Below are positions 16,001-25,005 of a stretch of 37,180 bases of DNA, one piece after another. The notes under the pieces are model-generated. The model searched no databases. It had not been told where the DNA came from and saw only the letters and a program-made list of their open reading frames with translations. Positions within the stretch are counted from its first letter, which is position 1. Each line of letters begins with the position of its first letter. The stretch is from positions 1 through 37,180 of IMG/VR virus record IMGVR_UViG_3300009408_000020; one strand, given 5' to 3'. This stretch comes from a virus. The position numbers and the translations under genes are program-made.

Positions 16001-19000
16001 CTTGTAAGCATATCTGTATAGATTAGTTATTTCTGCAGCAAACTCACTATCAGTTTCAATAGCTTGAGCTGTTGCTGCGTGCACTACCTCATGTGCTATT
16101 TGTTCACTAGTATGATTAGAACCAAAGTAAATAGTATTACTACCTAGGTCATATTTAGCTTTAACACCATTATATTTTTCATCAATCACAATATTAACAT
16201 CAGGATTTCTAGATAAGGCTACATAAGACAATTTAGCTAAGTTAGTATCTTTCATTCTACCAATAGCTGCTTTAACACGCTGCATAGTTTGTTCTTGATA
16301 CCCTTTACTAGGTGTATCTAATGGTTCTACTTTAGTGTCTTCCTTACTTACTTTATTATCCTTACCTCTATAAGTACTAACCTTCTCAGCAATACTTGGT
16401 TTAACACCAAATGATGTATCAATAACAGTATTACCAATAGCTTGTTTCTTAGCTGCAATGATTTCTTTTAACTCAAGCTCAGTCTTAGCTATGTGAGCAT
16501 CTACTTTAGCTCGTAGTGCCTTATCTTGGGTCATAGAACGTGCATACTTAAGTTCTCTAAGAGCAGCTTCTACAAAGTCATATTCTTTATTAACTTCAAG
16601 GATTTGTTTCTTATATTCTTCTTCCATAGCAATAGCAAAGTCAACTGTTGAACCAACACTATCATGATTAAGCATTAAGCCATTGGTGTAATCTTTGAAT
16701 TCTGGTCTAGCATAAACAGCTTCCATTGACTTAACCAGTATTGCAGCATCTGTCATGTGTTGTAATAGTACTTTAATTGAGTTTAAGTTAGGAAAGTGTT
16801 TCTTAATAGTTGTAAGAGTCTTATCTCCAGTTTCAACTACGGCTTCATGCCATTTCTCAATAGTAGCACCAAACTCTTCACGAGCATTCTTGTAACCCTC
16901 ATCAGTATCCATACCTTCAGTATCTAATGATGCTAGAGTGGGTACAATTCTAATTTGGTCATATAAACTACCCTCAGAAAATCTAATCTCTTCTAGTAGG
17001 TTATGCATATCTTCAAGTGCTTTAGATTGGTCGTTAAATAGTTTAGCTCCTGTTGACTCCTCAACAATACTTACTAGTTTATCTGCTACACCGTTCTTCT
17101 GTGCTAGTTTAGCAATTAGCTGTATACGAAGCTCATCACCCTCAGGTAAGACAGCTTTGCTATCAATACCCAGTATCTCACGCATTAGAGGTACTTTATT
17201 ACTGTCAATTATCTTACTAGTTATTTCTTTACTAATCTCAAGTATATTATTATATTTAGCTTGACCATAAATAAACTTAGTAAATGGTAGTTTCATAAGG
17301 TCACGGGGACCATTAATAACACCTATATTAGTATCAATTATTTTATTCATCATAGCAAATACTTCATTGTCTGCAGAACCTAATGCATCTAGTGAATTAG
17401 GCTTTTTATTCCCTTGCTTATCAAGTTCTTTAATAAGTACATGTGTAGATAGTTGATACATATCTGAAAATTCTTCAGGTACCTCAGAAGTCTTAGAGTC
17501 ATAAACTCTTTTACCTAATACTAAGTCTGCTACTACCTCTGCTGCTGCAGGAGTTCTACCACTAGCTTGAAGTACTGTAATAAGTGCCCCAGAAGCTGTA
17601 GCATCTGGTTTAACTAAGAAATGTGTATTAACTTCACCCTTATCAAAACCTTTACGGATGTCACTAATCGCATTGATATAGTTCGCTACATCCCAAGCAG
17701 ATTTAGCACCTCTAATTGGTTCAGTACCTTTCTCCATATCTTTACCAATACCAAGAACTAGACCCAACTTATTAGCAGATTTATCACTGAATGCTTCAAC
17801 GTATTCATTTAGTTTAATACCATCTTTAGTATTACTTTTACCGAGAATTTCATCCATAGATAAACCAGTTTCATCCATTAGGTATCCAACCATATAATCA
17901 ATTTCTTTTTCATTAAGTGTTTGTACCTCTGGTGAACCAAGAATAGGACGAGCAAACGCTGCATCAGTCTGATAGTTCAATGTCTGCTCAAATACATGTA
18001 GTCTGTTTTGTACAGCAGTCTGGTATGTATAGTGTAAGTTTGAATCAATCAATGTATCAAAGTCATCAAATAGTCTAACTATTGGTAGGACCTTAGATAT
18101 AGACTTACCAAACTGTTGGTTAAGCCCAACCATATCAGTCGTATACGTTTCATAAAGGTTAGTAGTATCTAGTGTACCAAATACAAATTTACTAGCCTTA
18201 CTACCTGATGCATACTTAGCTATACCCATTAGGTAATCATTAGTGGTTTGATAAGTACTATCTTCTTTAATCATACCTTTTAACTCAGTAAGAGCTTCAG
18301 CAAAGAAACCTTGTATTTTAAGACTAGATTTTTGAGCCTGTGTAATGACTGCACGAGTTTCTTCTGTAGTTTCAATGTCTTGTATAGCCTCATTGATTTC
18401 TTGAGCTTCAGAGCTAGGGATAGAGCTATTAGAAGGTAGTACCAGTTTACTTACAGCTTTCAACTTACTAAGAGAAGTTTCAAGGTCTTCATTGAACTCA
18501 GTAATAGACTCATAAAAGCCATTATCAACTGATATATTATTTTCATCAACTTCAACAGTTGGGAATAGTGAATTAAGTGTTACAGTTTTAATACCAGTTA
18601 CTAATTTAGTAGCTGTAGCTTTCTTAGAGTGTTCACTATACATATCAGGGGAACCATCACTCTTATGGAAGTGTCTATTAATTATAGCTCCATTCTCATT
18701 AATACTAAGTAGACCACGTTTTTCTAACATGGCTAAAGCTTGCTCACCAACTTTAATCTCTTGCTCAATTGCAAGTTTAACCCCCTCAGGGCTTTTAGGT
18801 ATAAGTCTGTAACCTCTTGACTTAAGTATATCTCTACCAATAGTTCTCGCCATATTTGAATATGAAGTATTATACTGATGTTTACCACCAGTTATATCAG
18901 TCATATCATTACCACTATCAGTAATTTGTGCACGCTCATCTGTAGACAGTTTATATTTTAATACTAAATCCTCTTCTGATTTTTGTACTGACATTAAGTG

Positions 19001-19318
19001 GTTAATTGCTATTGCAATAGGTCGAGCCTCACCTTCAGCTAAATCACCAATACGTTTACCAAATGGGTTCTTTTTAATATAAGTTCTAAGTGTGCGTGTC
19101 TTATCTCGTACTGAACGGAAACCAGATAGTAAGCCTTCTGAACCAAATAGATTATCCCATTGGTTTGCTACTTCAGTCTTATTACCTGTAAGGAGTGTAT
19201 GTAACATGCTGTCCTTAACCAGTGAGGCCTCATATCTAGTCTGCTTAACCTCTTTTTTACTGTTAAGTACTTTGACATCTGGTGTTATTTTTATAATTTG
19301 TACATCGTTACAAGCCAT
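13043..19318 (-). CDS. Virion-encapsidated single-subunit RNA polymerase with zinc metallopeptidase motif (N4 gp50-like)
   Basis: Injected with phage DNA, this enzyme would transcribe early genes. T7/N4-type motifs appear in order: QNRLHV with R439, motif A DATASG with D572, motif B R672-x3-K676-x7-Y684-G685, and motif C NHDSVGS with D886. N4 vRNAP has its counterparts at R424, D559, K670/Y678 and D951. After the polymerase part, AHEVVHAA places a zinc metallopeptidase HExxH at 1076-1080, with a possible third ligand E1133 in RLHEF. About 950 further residues follow, including a hydrophobic stretch near 1740 (KSVLLQKIHWVITAPTK). At 2091 aa it is much shorter than N4 gp50 (about 3500). It is the last gene of the leftward late operon, as in N4. 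The ribosome binding site GAAGGA overlaps the end of the previous gene. Confidence 0.9.
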   Translation of the reverse strand: MACNDVQIIKITPDVKVLNSKKEVKQTRYEASLVKDSMLHTLLTGNKTEVANQWDNLFGSEGLLSGFRSVRDKTRTLRTYIKKNPFGKRIGDLAEGEARPIAIAINHLMSVQKSEEDLVLKYKLSTDERAQITDSGNDMTDITGGKHQYNTSYSNMARTIGRDILKSRGYRLIPKSPEGVKLAIEQEIKVGEQALAMLEKRGLLSINENGAIINRHFHKSDGSPDMYSEHSKKATATKLVTGIKTVTLNSLFPTVEVDENNISVDNGFYESITEFNEDLETSLSKLKAVSKLVLPSNSSIPSSEAQEINEAIQDIETTEETRAVITQAQKSSLKIQGFFAEALTELKGMIKEDSTYQTTNDYLMGIAKYASGSKASKFVFGTLDTTNLYETYTTDMVGLNQQFGKSISKVLPIVRLFDDFDTLIDSNLHYTYQTAVQNRLHVFEQTLNYQTDAAFARPILGSPEVQTLNEKEIDYMVGYLMDETGLSMDEILGKSNTKDGIKLNEYVEAFSDKSANKLGLVLGIGKDMEKGTEPIRGAKSAWDVANYINAISDIRKGFDKGEVNTHFLVKPDATASGALITVLQASGRTPAAAEVVADLVLGKRVYDSKTSEVPEEFSDMYQLSTHVLIKELDKQGNKKPNSLDALGSADNEVFAMMNKIIDTNIGVINGPRDLMKLPFTKFIYGQAKYNNILEISKEITSKIIDSNKVPLMREILGIDSKAVLPEGDELRIQLIAKLAQKNGVADKLVSIVEESTGAKLFNDQSKALEDMHNLLEEIRFSEGSLYDQIRIVPTLASLDTEGMDTDEGYKNAREEFGATIEKWHEAVVETGDKTLTTIKKHFPNLNSIKVLLQHMTDAAILVKSMEAVYARPEFKDYTNGLMLNHDSVGSTVDFAIAMEEEYKKQILEVNKEYDFVEAALRELKYARSMTQDKALRAKVDAHIAKTELELKEIIAAKKQAIGNTVIDTSFGVKPSIAEKVSTYRGKDNKVSKEDTKVEPLDTPSKGYQEQTMQRVKAAIGRMKDTNLAKLSYVALSRNPDVNIVIDEKYNGVKAKYDLGSNTIYFGSNHTSEQIAHEVVHAATAQAIETDSEFAAEITNLYRYAYKQKGKLNPELTAVIDKLEGMGNKERLHEFITLGLTNPKFVAQLKQVPVGTRIWNKFKAAFMQMLGLSPNEFDTVYGNLLGSLHDAKYSEKKQSPEIELGFVDVLNNDYKPYSPSDKKAEGVDKITKPISDAFINVDAKMAKLIQSTLDLSIDVTANKLNGKDYHKKMMKKSRIYKDTFNGIARQWDENTLISKLKIYMNLDDNFDYKAMNKIITASLHAEERKASFEQKEINELQRGITKVYTEDDIKGLHALLSETPLFNLEPSMLTDILKGNVTIADAIASLESDPKLTAGQLRNAKAIAKDLAGYYVDKVVPKHGYKTDLNLPASISDKVSKLSALYAMEKVPNINGLLTKINSSSKHTDMFTKLYEISVASKSLDNELDATISYQLDKHTGNLNHMVFKNNNETRVVTLGNINKAMSSGLGWKVLRKPTKTEAGIIYRDAGDISFQSGAGVNLKMDPNINLSLPGQFDPLANKAVTNTDAPARLILSNKELDTLGYVRNPVYSLVKAYTHRMMLLETQSIREEIVDKFTYDSKTKPADIVKAIKKGEHLWYIKLPKDVTLADLPKEIQGRYTEAHAKSDAGDFGDSVTLVRKDMKDFVEGYKEIQIGETGTTLNKAFSILKKSVLLQKIHWVITAPTKIARDAISNVAYLMSRNVPVNVIYTKTKRVMNDMADLTTIRENLLQAEFQNRIKSTPSLVKRINKLENDIKNHPLAAAHFNGFIQSLAIELSSKNEHTLSGLHNDVSSLLNYLFKDDKGSLNIAGKSIMKFSKFGVNGEDLLIAVANKLGSKTKAASPQAIAASLKEMGEHIKDIKERDDISAYIQEYLGTPGTSMVAVGSAAVQAVDVVAKVVDYENNIDVKVKNFVKDKKRKPSTDELKALSDVAAQEALENFIDYKVNIPREFRFLEQTGVTSFISFTSRIQRIMFRSLRNNPVNAMFTIMLNDLLNIGGGSTIFDANIFERNIFHTPNLGLDVVFPTKVFG

Positions 19319-22300
19319 TTAGCATCCTTCATCTGTATTAATATCTGTTCCTGGTATATCTGTTACCACTTCAGTTTCTTTACCTTCAATCAAATCATTA
19401 AACATTTCTTTAACACTTTGATAAATTTCAAGTGAACTAGTATCACCATACTCTTTCTTAAATTTTTTGAACTGTTTCTTGAGTTCTATGTTACCCTTTC
19501 TCTTGGCAACAATAAGATTTGCTATTATAGTATTAAAATCTTTAGTAAGTTCTTTGCCTAACCCTGACTCTTTGATACTATCTATCTTGTCATTAACCTT
19601 AGTCTTGACAGTTTCCTCAGTCTGTTGTCTACCCTCAGGTGTTGTATTAGCTTTAACAGTAGATTTAGCTGACTCATAAGTCTTCTTAATAAATGCAGTA
19701 AATTTATCTTTAGTAAAGTCTGTGTTATCAAATTTCAAGTTATCAGGAAGTTTATCTAAGTAAGGTTGAACATCTTCTTTAGTTAAATTACCCATTTTAA
19801 CAGCTTTACCAAACAACTTAGCAACGAATACTCGCTCGTTGAGTGTCATCTTAGAGTCTACTAGTTTACCAAGCTTACCTAATGCATTCTTTATATCAGC
19901 TCTAGTTGTAGTCTTGGCTCCACTAAGAATAGTTGTACCTGTCTTTACAAAGGCTTTTCTAACTTCTTTTGGGTCTACATCTTTAATATCAGACTTACTA
20001 AATTTTTCTTGTATATCTTTCAATAGCTTATCAGCAAACTTCTTACCAAAGTTACCAGAAGCTACAAGTATATTAACAGCTTCCTCAATAATAGGTACAT
20101 CATCAATAGATATACTATCTAGGTCTTTACTAACATCTGCAACCATTTTCTGTGCAGTTTTTATAGTTTGTTTATCATCCTTAGTAGTTCGATTTTTATC
20201 AGTAGCTTTCTCATTCGGTTTACTCTGTTTCTCAGCCTTAGCTCTATCAGCAGCCTCTTTAAGTTTTTGTAATTTGTCTTTAGCAAAATCAACTATAGTT
20301 TCCTTCAATGTTTTATCAGGTGAATAAGTCTTCTTTACTTTTTTACGACTACTCTTAATACGTTTAGCTGTAGCTACTAGCTGTTCAGCTTTAGTCTGCT
20401 CTGGAAGTTTACGCATCTGTGCACGTAGTCTAGCTGCTTTACTTAGGTTTGGGTTAGCTAATATAGTTTTCTGCTTCTTAGCAGCAATATTTATAGCTCT
20501 ACTACCCTCTTTAATAATTTCATCAAGTGTACCATTATCATACTTCTGCATTTCAACTTCAGCTTCTGAAGGTTTAGCAATACCAAGTACACGTTTAACA
20601 ATACCTGCAGACTTACTATTTTTAGTTTGTCCAATATTTTTAGCACTGCTTTTAGCACTAAGAGGTTTAGCTTTTGACTTAGCATATTCAGAAGTTGATT
20701 TATTAATTGAACCAGCTCGATTAAGTTGGGCTTTTGCACTTTGGTAACTGACTTTAGTACCACCAGAACTTACTACCGCTGTAGCTTGCTTTTGTAGGCT
20801 TGTTTGAGCTGTGTTAAAGGCATCTTTAATCTTGGGTGACAAACTATCTGCATTACTAGCTAAGAATGCTCCTAGCTTCTGAAATGCACCTGCTCCTGGA
20901 CTATTCACAATATCTTGTAATGTTTGTTTATCCATCTTAGCTGCAAGAGTTTCATCTTGACTAATTTTATCTAGTAAAGTATTAGTTTCCTCTGAACCAA
21001 ACTGAGATACAAGTTGGTTAGTTCCACTATCTGTAGCCTGGGATGCTTCTTGCATTCTAGCTTGAGTATTCACCACTTTAGTATAATCATTATATTCAGG
21101 GTTATTATTAATAGCCCCTACGTCATTTTCGACAGCAGTAAGGTTATCAAAGTTCTCTTTAGCACTATTATAATTAGCGTCTAAAGTATCAATTTGATTT
21201 TGTTGGTCCTCTGGGTTAGCAAATCCTACATCAATATTTTTCTTAGGGTTATTATATAATTTGTTAAGCTTACCTTCTTTATTAAGCCCTTGCCTTAGTC
21301 CACTTAATTGGCTCGGTACACCCGTAACTAAACCTGCACCACCACCTAAGAACATAGCTGTTAGTGCTTCAAGGTTGCTACCTTTATTAAATACATCAAG
21401 AAAGTTCTGTGTATCTTTAGCCCCCCACTTAGCATTAACTAATTCACCCCAAGTTTGTACATACTCCTGTAATCCCTCTTCAGTCATATTTTTAGCACCA
21501 ACTAAAAGTGTCTTAGCTACCTGTTTAGTAACACCAAACCTAGATGCTTTATCTAAAGTACCCCATAGTTCTTTTATAACTGGAGCTTTGCTGAATTTAA
21601 CTATGTCTTTAAATGCCAGTTTATCTAGTGCGTTTAGGATTATATTTGTAGACCACACTCTTGCTGCAGTACCTAAAGTAACCTCACCACCATTAGCACT
21701 TAACTCTTCTAGGTGTTTTTGTGTTTGTATATTTGCAAAGTTAATAAGCCCTACATTCTTATTAGATATGTTTAATATCTTAGTATGTAGTGCTAACTGC
21801 TTACGTGCAGCAATTTTAGATGCTTTGACAGCTTGCTTAGTTGCTTTAGTACCTAACCCACTAGCTTTAGCTACTTTAAATGCAGCATTTCCAGCTGCTT
21901 GTACAGCTTTAACTTCACCTATACCAATGAAGTATGATGCCATCACTGGTAAACTATCAACAATAGTACCTGGGGCAGCTTTAAGTGCTGCAGTAGCTGC
22001 AGTACCGTAATTACCCTTATCAATGTTATCCATAACATTGGCTTGTTGGGCGTTAAGTCTGGTTCTATCATAACCAAAAGTTGCATCAGCATTCTTACCT
22101 GAAAATTGGTCAAAGAAATTTGTTGCAGTATTAAAGTCTTCTTGTGAGTAGAAATCACCACCAGTAGCATCTGACAGCCCTTTAACAGCATATGCCCCAC
22201 CAGTAGTAATTAAGTCAGCAGTATCAGCTAGTAGTGATTGTGTACCTGCAGCAAATTGACGACCAAAACCATCTGAAGTACTAGAGTTACCATCAGTAGC

Positions 22301-22546
22301 CCCATAAAGTAATTCATCTAAAGTAGGTGCATTATCTGCTTCATATTGGGCAGTACCTTGTATACTAATCTTTTTAGCTTCAGATGCTTGTTGTAATAGT
22401 TTAGCTTTTTCTTGGTAAAGTGGTGCTAGGAAACTACCTGTATCAGTGCTAGCTAAAGCACCATTACCAATGTCAAATCCTTGTTCAGCTTGTGTACCTG
22501 TGCCTAAGTCTAGTCCAACTAGACCATTAGGGTTTGTGTCATTCAT
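19319..22546 (-). CDS. Large internal virion / ejection protein, 1075 aa (N4 gp51 position)
   Basis: The N-terminal half is Ala/Gly/Thr-rich with amphipathic and weakly hydrophobic stretches (AAPGTIVDSLPVMASYFIGI near 190) and a conserved-looking MTEEGLQEYVQTWGELVNA near 370. The second half, from about 600, is very rich in Lys, Ala and Glu and is probably elongated helix or coiled coil. The middle has the Ser/Lys low-complexity part AKSKAKPLSAKSSAKNI. Such proteins are packed in podovirus heads and leave with the DNA. I see no transglycosylase motif. Its stop codon directly abuts the vRNAP start, so the two are probably made in fixed ratio. Confidence 0.7.
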   Translation of the reverse strand: MNDTNPNGLVGLDLGTGTQAEQGFDIGNGALASTDTGSFLAPLYQEKAKLLQQASEAKKISIQGTAQYEADNAPTLDELLYGATDGNSSTSDGFGRQFAAGTQSLLADTADLITTGGAYAVKGLSDATGGDFYSQEDFNTATNFFDQFSGKNADATFGYDRTRLNAQQANVMDNIDKGNYGTAATAALKAAPGTIVDSLPVMASYFIGIGEVKAVQAAGNAAFKVAKASGLGTKATKQAVKASKIAARKQLALHTKILNISNKNVGLINFANIQTQKHLEELSANGGEVTLGTAARVWSTNIILNALDKLAFKDIVKFSKAPVIKELWGTLDKASRFGVTKQVAKTLLVGAKNMTEEGLQEYVQTWGELVNAKWGAKDTQNFLDVFNKGSNLEALTAMFLGGGAGLVTGVPSQLSGLRQGLNKEGKLNKLYNNPKKNIDVGFANPEDQQNQIDTLDANYNSAKENFDNLTAVENDVGAINNNPEYNDYTKVVNTQARMQEASQATDSGTNQLVSQFGSEETNTLLDKISQDETLAAKMDKQTLQDIVNSPGAGAFQKLGAFLASNADSLSPKIKDAFNTAQTSLQKQATAVVSSGGTKVSYQSAKAQLNRAGSINKSTSEYAKSKAKPLSAKSSAKNIGQTKNSKSAGIVKRVLGIAKPSEAEVEMQKYDNGTLDEIIKEGSRAINIAAKKQKTILANPNLSKAARLRAQMRKLPEQTKAEQLVATAKRIKSSRKKVKKTYSPDKTLKETIVDFAKDKLQKLKEAADRAKAEKQSKPNEKATDKNRTTKDDKQTIKTAQKMVADVSKDLDSISIDDVPIIEEAVNILVASGNFGKKFADKLLKDIQEKFSKSDIKDVDPKEVRKAFVKTGTTILSGAKTTTRADIKNALGKLGKLVDSKMTLNERVFVAKLFGKAVKMGNLTKEDVQPYLDKLPDNLKFDNTDFTKDKFTAFIKKTYESAKSTVKANTTPEGRQQTEETVKTKVNDKIDSIKESGLGKELTKDFNTIIANLIVAKRKGNIELKKQFKKFKKEYGDTSSLEIYQSVKEMFNDLIEGKETEVVTDIPGTDINTDEGC

Positions 22547-22557
22547 ATTTGGTTCCT

Positions 22558-24468
22558 TTAGTATAGTCCGTGAGAAAGTTTTCTACGAAGCTGAGTAGGT
22601 AGATTAGAGTAATCTTGTAATAGTTTAATACGAGTGGCAGTTCCTATACCACTTATTCCTTCATCACTCATTTTATAGTATTTTTGTATTTCAGCTAAGG
22701 GTAGTTTAGCTTTAGCTTTTTTAGGTGCATAAACAGTTTTCTTAGGTGCAGTATATTTTCTACCTGCTCCATGACCACCACCTCTACTTGTTTGTACATT
22801 ACCTTGTGGTTGGTTAGCAGTAACTACTGGTTCCTCTTCTTTATTAACATCTTTAGAAGTACTACTAGATTTAACATACTTAGCAAGCATAGTTTTATAA
22901 GCTTTACTATTAGTATATGATTTAACTTTTAACTTCTCAGCAGGAGATAATTTTTTAACTGCAGCAAGATAAGCAGTAGGCTTATTAACTTGTAAATCAG
23001 CTAAGTCACTCTCACCAACTTTACTCGTAGTACTCATTGCTCTACTAATAGAATCTGAACCAGTGAATAGAGGTTTAGTCTGTGGCTTTTGGGCTTCTTC
23101 CTTTTCCTTTTCCTTATTCGTAACTGTAAGAGCTTTATTACTACTTTGTACTTTAGATGCTAGGAAAGCAGATACAATCTGTTTTTTACTTTTACCAGTA
23201 GCACTAGCGTATAAATTTTGTACATCAGATAGAAATGATTTACTATTAATATTAGCTTTTTTAAATGCTGCTTCATAAGTTTTATATTTAGCTTTTAGAG
23301 CTGCTGCTGTATTAACACCACCACCACCCCTAACTTTAGTAGATTGACTATCATGACCAAATTTTTTCATTGCATTAGCAATGGCTTGCTTCTGTTCTTT
23401 AGTACCAGTGAAAATTGTATCTGGAGCTTGTGCATCACCTATCATACCCTCTTTAATCGCACCATTCATAAATGCTCTGTACTGTGCAGGTGTTACATTA
23501 TACGTGTTTATATACTCTAGTTGGTTATTTCTAATGACATTTTGATTAATTGCTGTGTCACTACTGAGTGCAGCGGCACCTGCATCAAGAGGTCCACGAG
23601 TGTCATCAAATGTATTTAACCACTCAGCATTAATCTCTGGGTTATTCTTATCAGAAAATGTTGTATAACTACCATTAGCATTAGTTCTACCGCTAGTACC
23701 ATTAACCGTGATGTTTGTAGGGGACTTACCTGAGTTTTTCAAGTATGCTTCCATCATCTTAACATTACCTTTAAATACTTCCGTAAGTACTTTTTGTTTA
23801 CTCTTAAGAATAGCAGCACTAGGTAAAGCACCAAGTTGTCTATTGGCTTCAGCATTAGCTGCTGCAAGAGCAGTTGCAGGGTTAGAATATTTACCTGTAG
23901 CCATTAAGGCTTTGTAAGCTCTATCTACAAAACCCTTACGCTCAAATTGTTGACTAAGACCTTCTGGTAATGTATCATACTTATTAACCAATCCACCACG
24001 CATTTTATAAGACTTCATAACAGGTTGTTGTGTAGTTGGGTCTAACAGGGGGTTACCATCAGGTCCTGAAACAGCTTCAGTATAAACATCCCCCTGCACA
24101 TCAGTATAGCCTTGACCATCAGAGTAAACTCTTTGAGCTTTCAACTGGTTATTAACTTCGGTTCGCAGATTTGTTTGCCCAACGTTTTTTTCGTTGTTAA
24201 ATATATCACTAGCTTCTTGAGCGTTAACTTTATTACGGTCTGCACCTAAATCATATTGTGCTTGTTCAACTAATTGGTTACGTTTAGTAGTGTCCAATAA
24301 GTAAGCAGTCTGTAACTCTTTTTGCTTAGCATCAGAGGTCTTATTAATACTATCAACTAAACCCTTAGCCAAAGCACCTGCTTTACCAAATGACGCACTA
24401 GCCGTAGCCATTGCACTATTAACATCACTAAAATTTGCGTTGGTTTGTTGCCACGTCTGTGCTGCCAT
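22558..24468 (-). CDS. Internal virion / ejection protein, 636 aa (N4 gp52 position)
   Basis: A helical, Gln/Ala/Lys/Asn-rich protein typical of podovirus inner-core proteins. The first 130 residues are coiled-coil-like, a central part holds YNVTPAQYRAFMNGAIKEGM, and the C-terminus is basic and disordered (VYAPKKAKAKLP) before a final compact segment YYKMSDEGISGIGTATRIKL. No enzyme motif is visible. It is flanked by the 154-aa and 1075-aa virion proteins with gaps of 9-11 nt, as expected for a co-translated ejection set. Function is inferred from position and composition. Confidence 0.7.
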   Translation of the reverse strand: MAAQTWQQTNANFSDVNSAMATASASFGKAGALAKGLVDSINKTSDAKQKELQTAYLLDTTKRNQLVEQAQYDLGADRNKVNAQEASDIFNNEKNVGQTNLRTEVNNQLKAQRVYSDGQGYTDVQGDVYTEAVSGPDGNPLLDPTTQQPVMKSYKMRGGLVNKYDTLPEGLSQQFERKGFVDRAYKALMATGKYSNPATALAAANAEANRQLGALPSAAILKSKQKVLTEVFKGNVKMMEAYLKNSGKSPTNITVNGTSGRTNANGSYTTFSDKNNPEINAEWLNTFDDTRGPLDAGAAALSSDTAINQNVIRNNQLEYINTYNVTPAQYRAFMNGAIKEGMIGDAQAPDTIFTGTKEQKQAIANAMKKFGHDSQSTKVRGGGGVNTAAALKAKYKTYEAAFKKANINSKSFLSDVQNLYASATGKSKKQIVSAFLASKVQSSNKALTVTNKEKEKEEAQKPQTKPLFTGSDSISRAMSTTSKVGESDLADLQVNKPTAYLAAVKKLSPAEKLKVKSYTNSKAYKTMLAKYVKSSSTSKDVNKEEEPVVTANQPQGNVQTSRGGGHGAGRKYTAPKKTVYAPKKAKAKLPLAEIQKYYKMSDEGISGIGTATRIKLLQDYSNLPTQLRRKLSHGLY

Positions 24469-24477
24469 ATTTTATCC

Positions 24478-24942
24478 TTATCCGATTGCTGAAGTGTTTA
24501 CTTGTCTTGATTGAGCTGCTAATCTACTTGCTGCTTGTTGCTCAGAAGTTAATGTGTTACCTGCTAGTGCAAGACCAACATTATTTGAGTTAACAATATC
24601 ATTGTTAATAAGTTTACCTTGATTAGCAATATCTCTATTGGTAGCATTCTTTTTAAATGCGAACTCATCTTTAGCTAAACCAAGTGCTTGATACCCAGTG
24701 TATGCACTCATACCTGCTGCAGCAGCATTAAATACTTGTGCCCCAGTTGACAAGTAACCACCTGCTCCAGTCCAACCTGGGTTAGATTCTATACTATTAA
24801 TAGTACCATCCTTATTGTAAGTAAAAGTACTGTTACTTGGTAGTGTTAAACCTGGCTGTGCACCTGCATTAGTACTTTGTACATAATGAGGGTTCTTAAC
24901 AGCTGTGGATGTTGTTGTTGTTATATCTTTAGGTGGAGCCAT
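24478..24942 (-). CDS. Small virion protein, 154 aa (T7 gp14-like character)
   Basis: A Thr/Asn/Ala-rich protein with a mildly hydrophobic Gly/Ala stretch at about 60-90 (GGYLSTGAQVFNAAAAGMSA) followed by a helix and a C-terminus rich in Ala, Gln and Ser. Small proteins of this type at this place in podovirus genomes (T7 gp14 in particular) insert into the outer membrane during ejection. I infer a similar role here; sequence similarity to gp14 is not claimed. It has its own upstream gap with a possible promoter. Confidence 0.65.
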   Translation of the reverse strand: MAPPKDITTTTSTAVKNPHYVQSTNAGAQPGLTLPSNSTFTYNKDGTINSIESNPGWTGAGGYLSTGAQVFNAAAAGMSAYTGYQALGLAKDEFAFKKNATNRDIANQGKLINNDIVNSNNVGLALAGNTLTSEQQAASRLAAQSRQVNTSAIG

Positions 24943-24980
24943 AGTAAATCCTTTTAGTTAACTGTAGTTTTAATTTTATA

Positions 24981-25005
24981 ATTATACCCAATCTTTACTA
25001 GATTG
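24981..25005 (-). promoter_or_regulatory. Hairpin and perfect -10 box upstream of the 154-aa virion gene
   Basis: On the minus strand CAATCT and AGATTG (25005-25000 and 24994-24989) form a 6-pair stem around a 5-nt loop, at the end of the 800-aa gene. A perfect TATAAT lies just downstream at 24986-24981, with a weak -35 match GGTACA at 17-nt spacing. This may be an internal late promoter for the three ejection proteins and the vRNAP, or a weak terminator followed by restart. Confidence 0.4.

Noticed and set aside
19839-22010. Long plus-strand frames opposite the ejection protein genes
   Set aside because: They are rich in Ser, Leu and Ala in the way expected from the complement of Lys/Ala/Thr-rich codons, lack ribosome binding sites and lie wholly inside well-supported genes.
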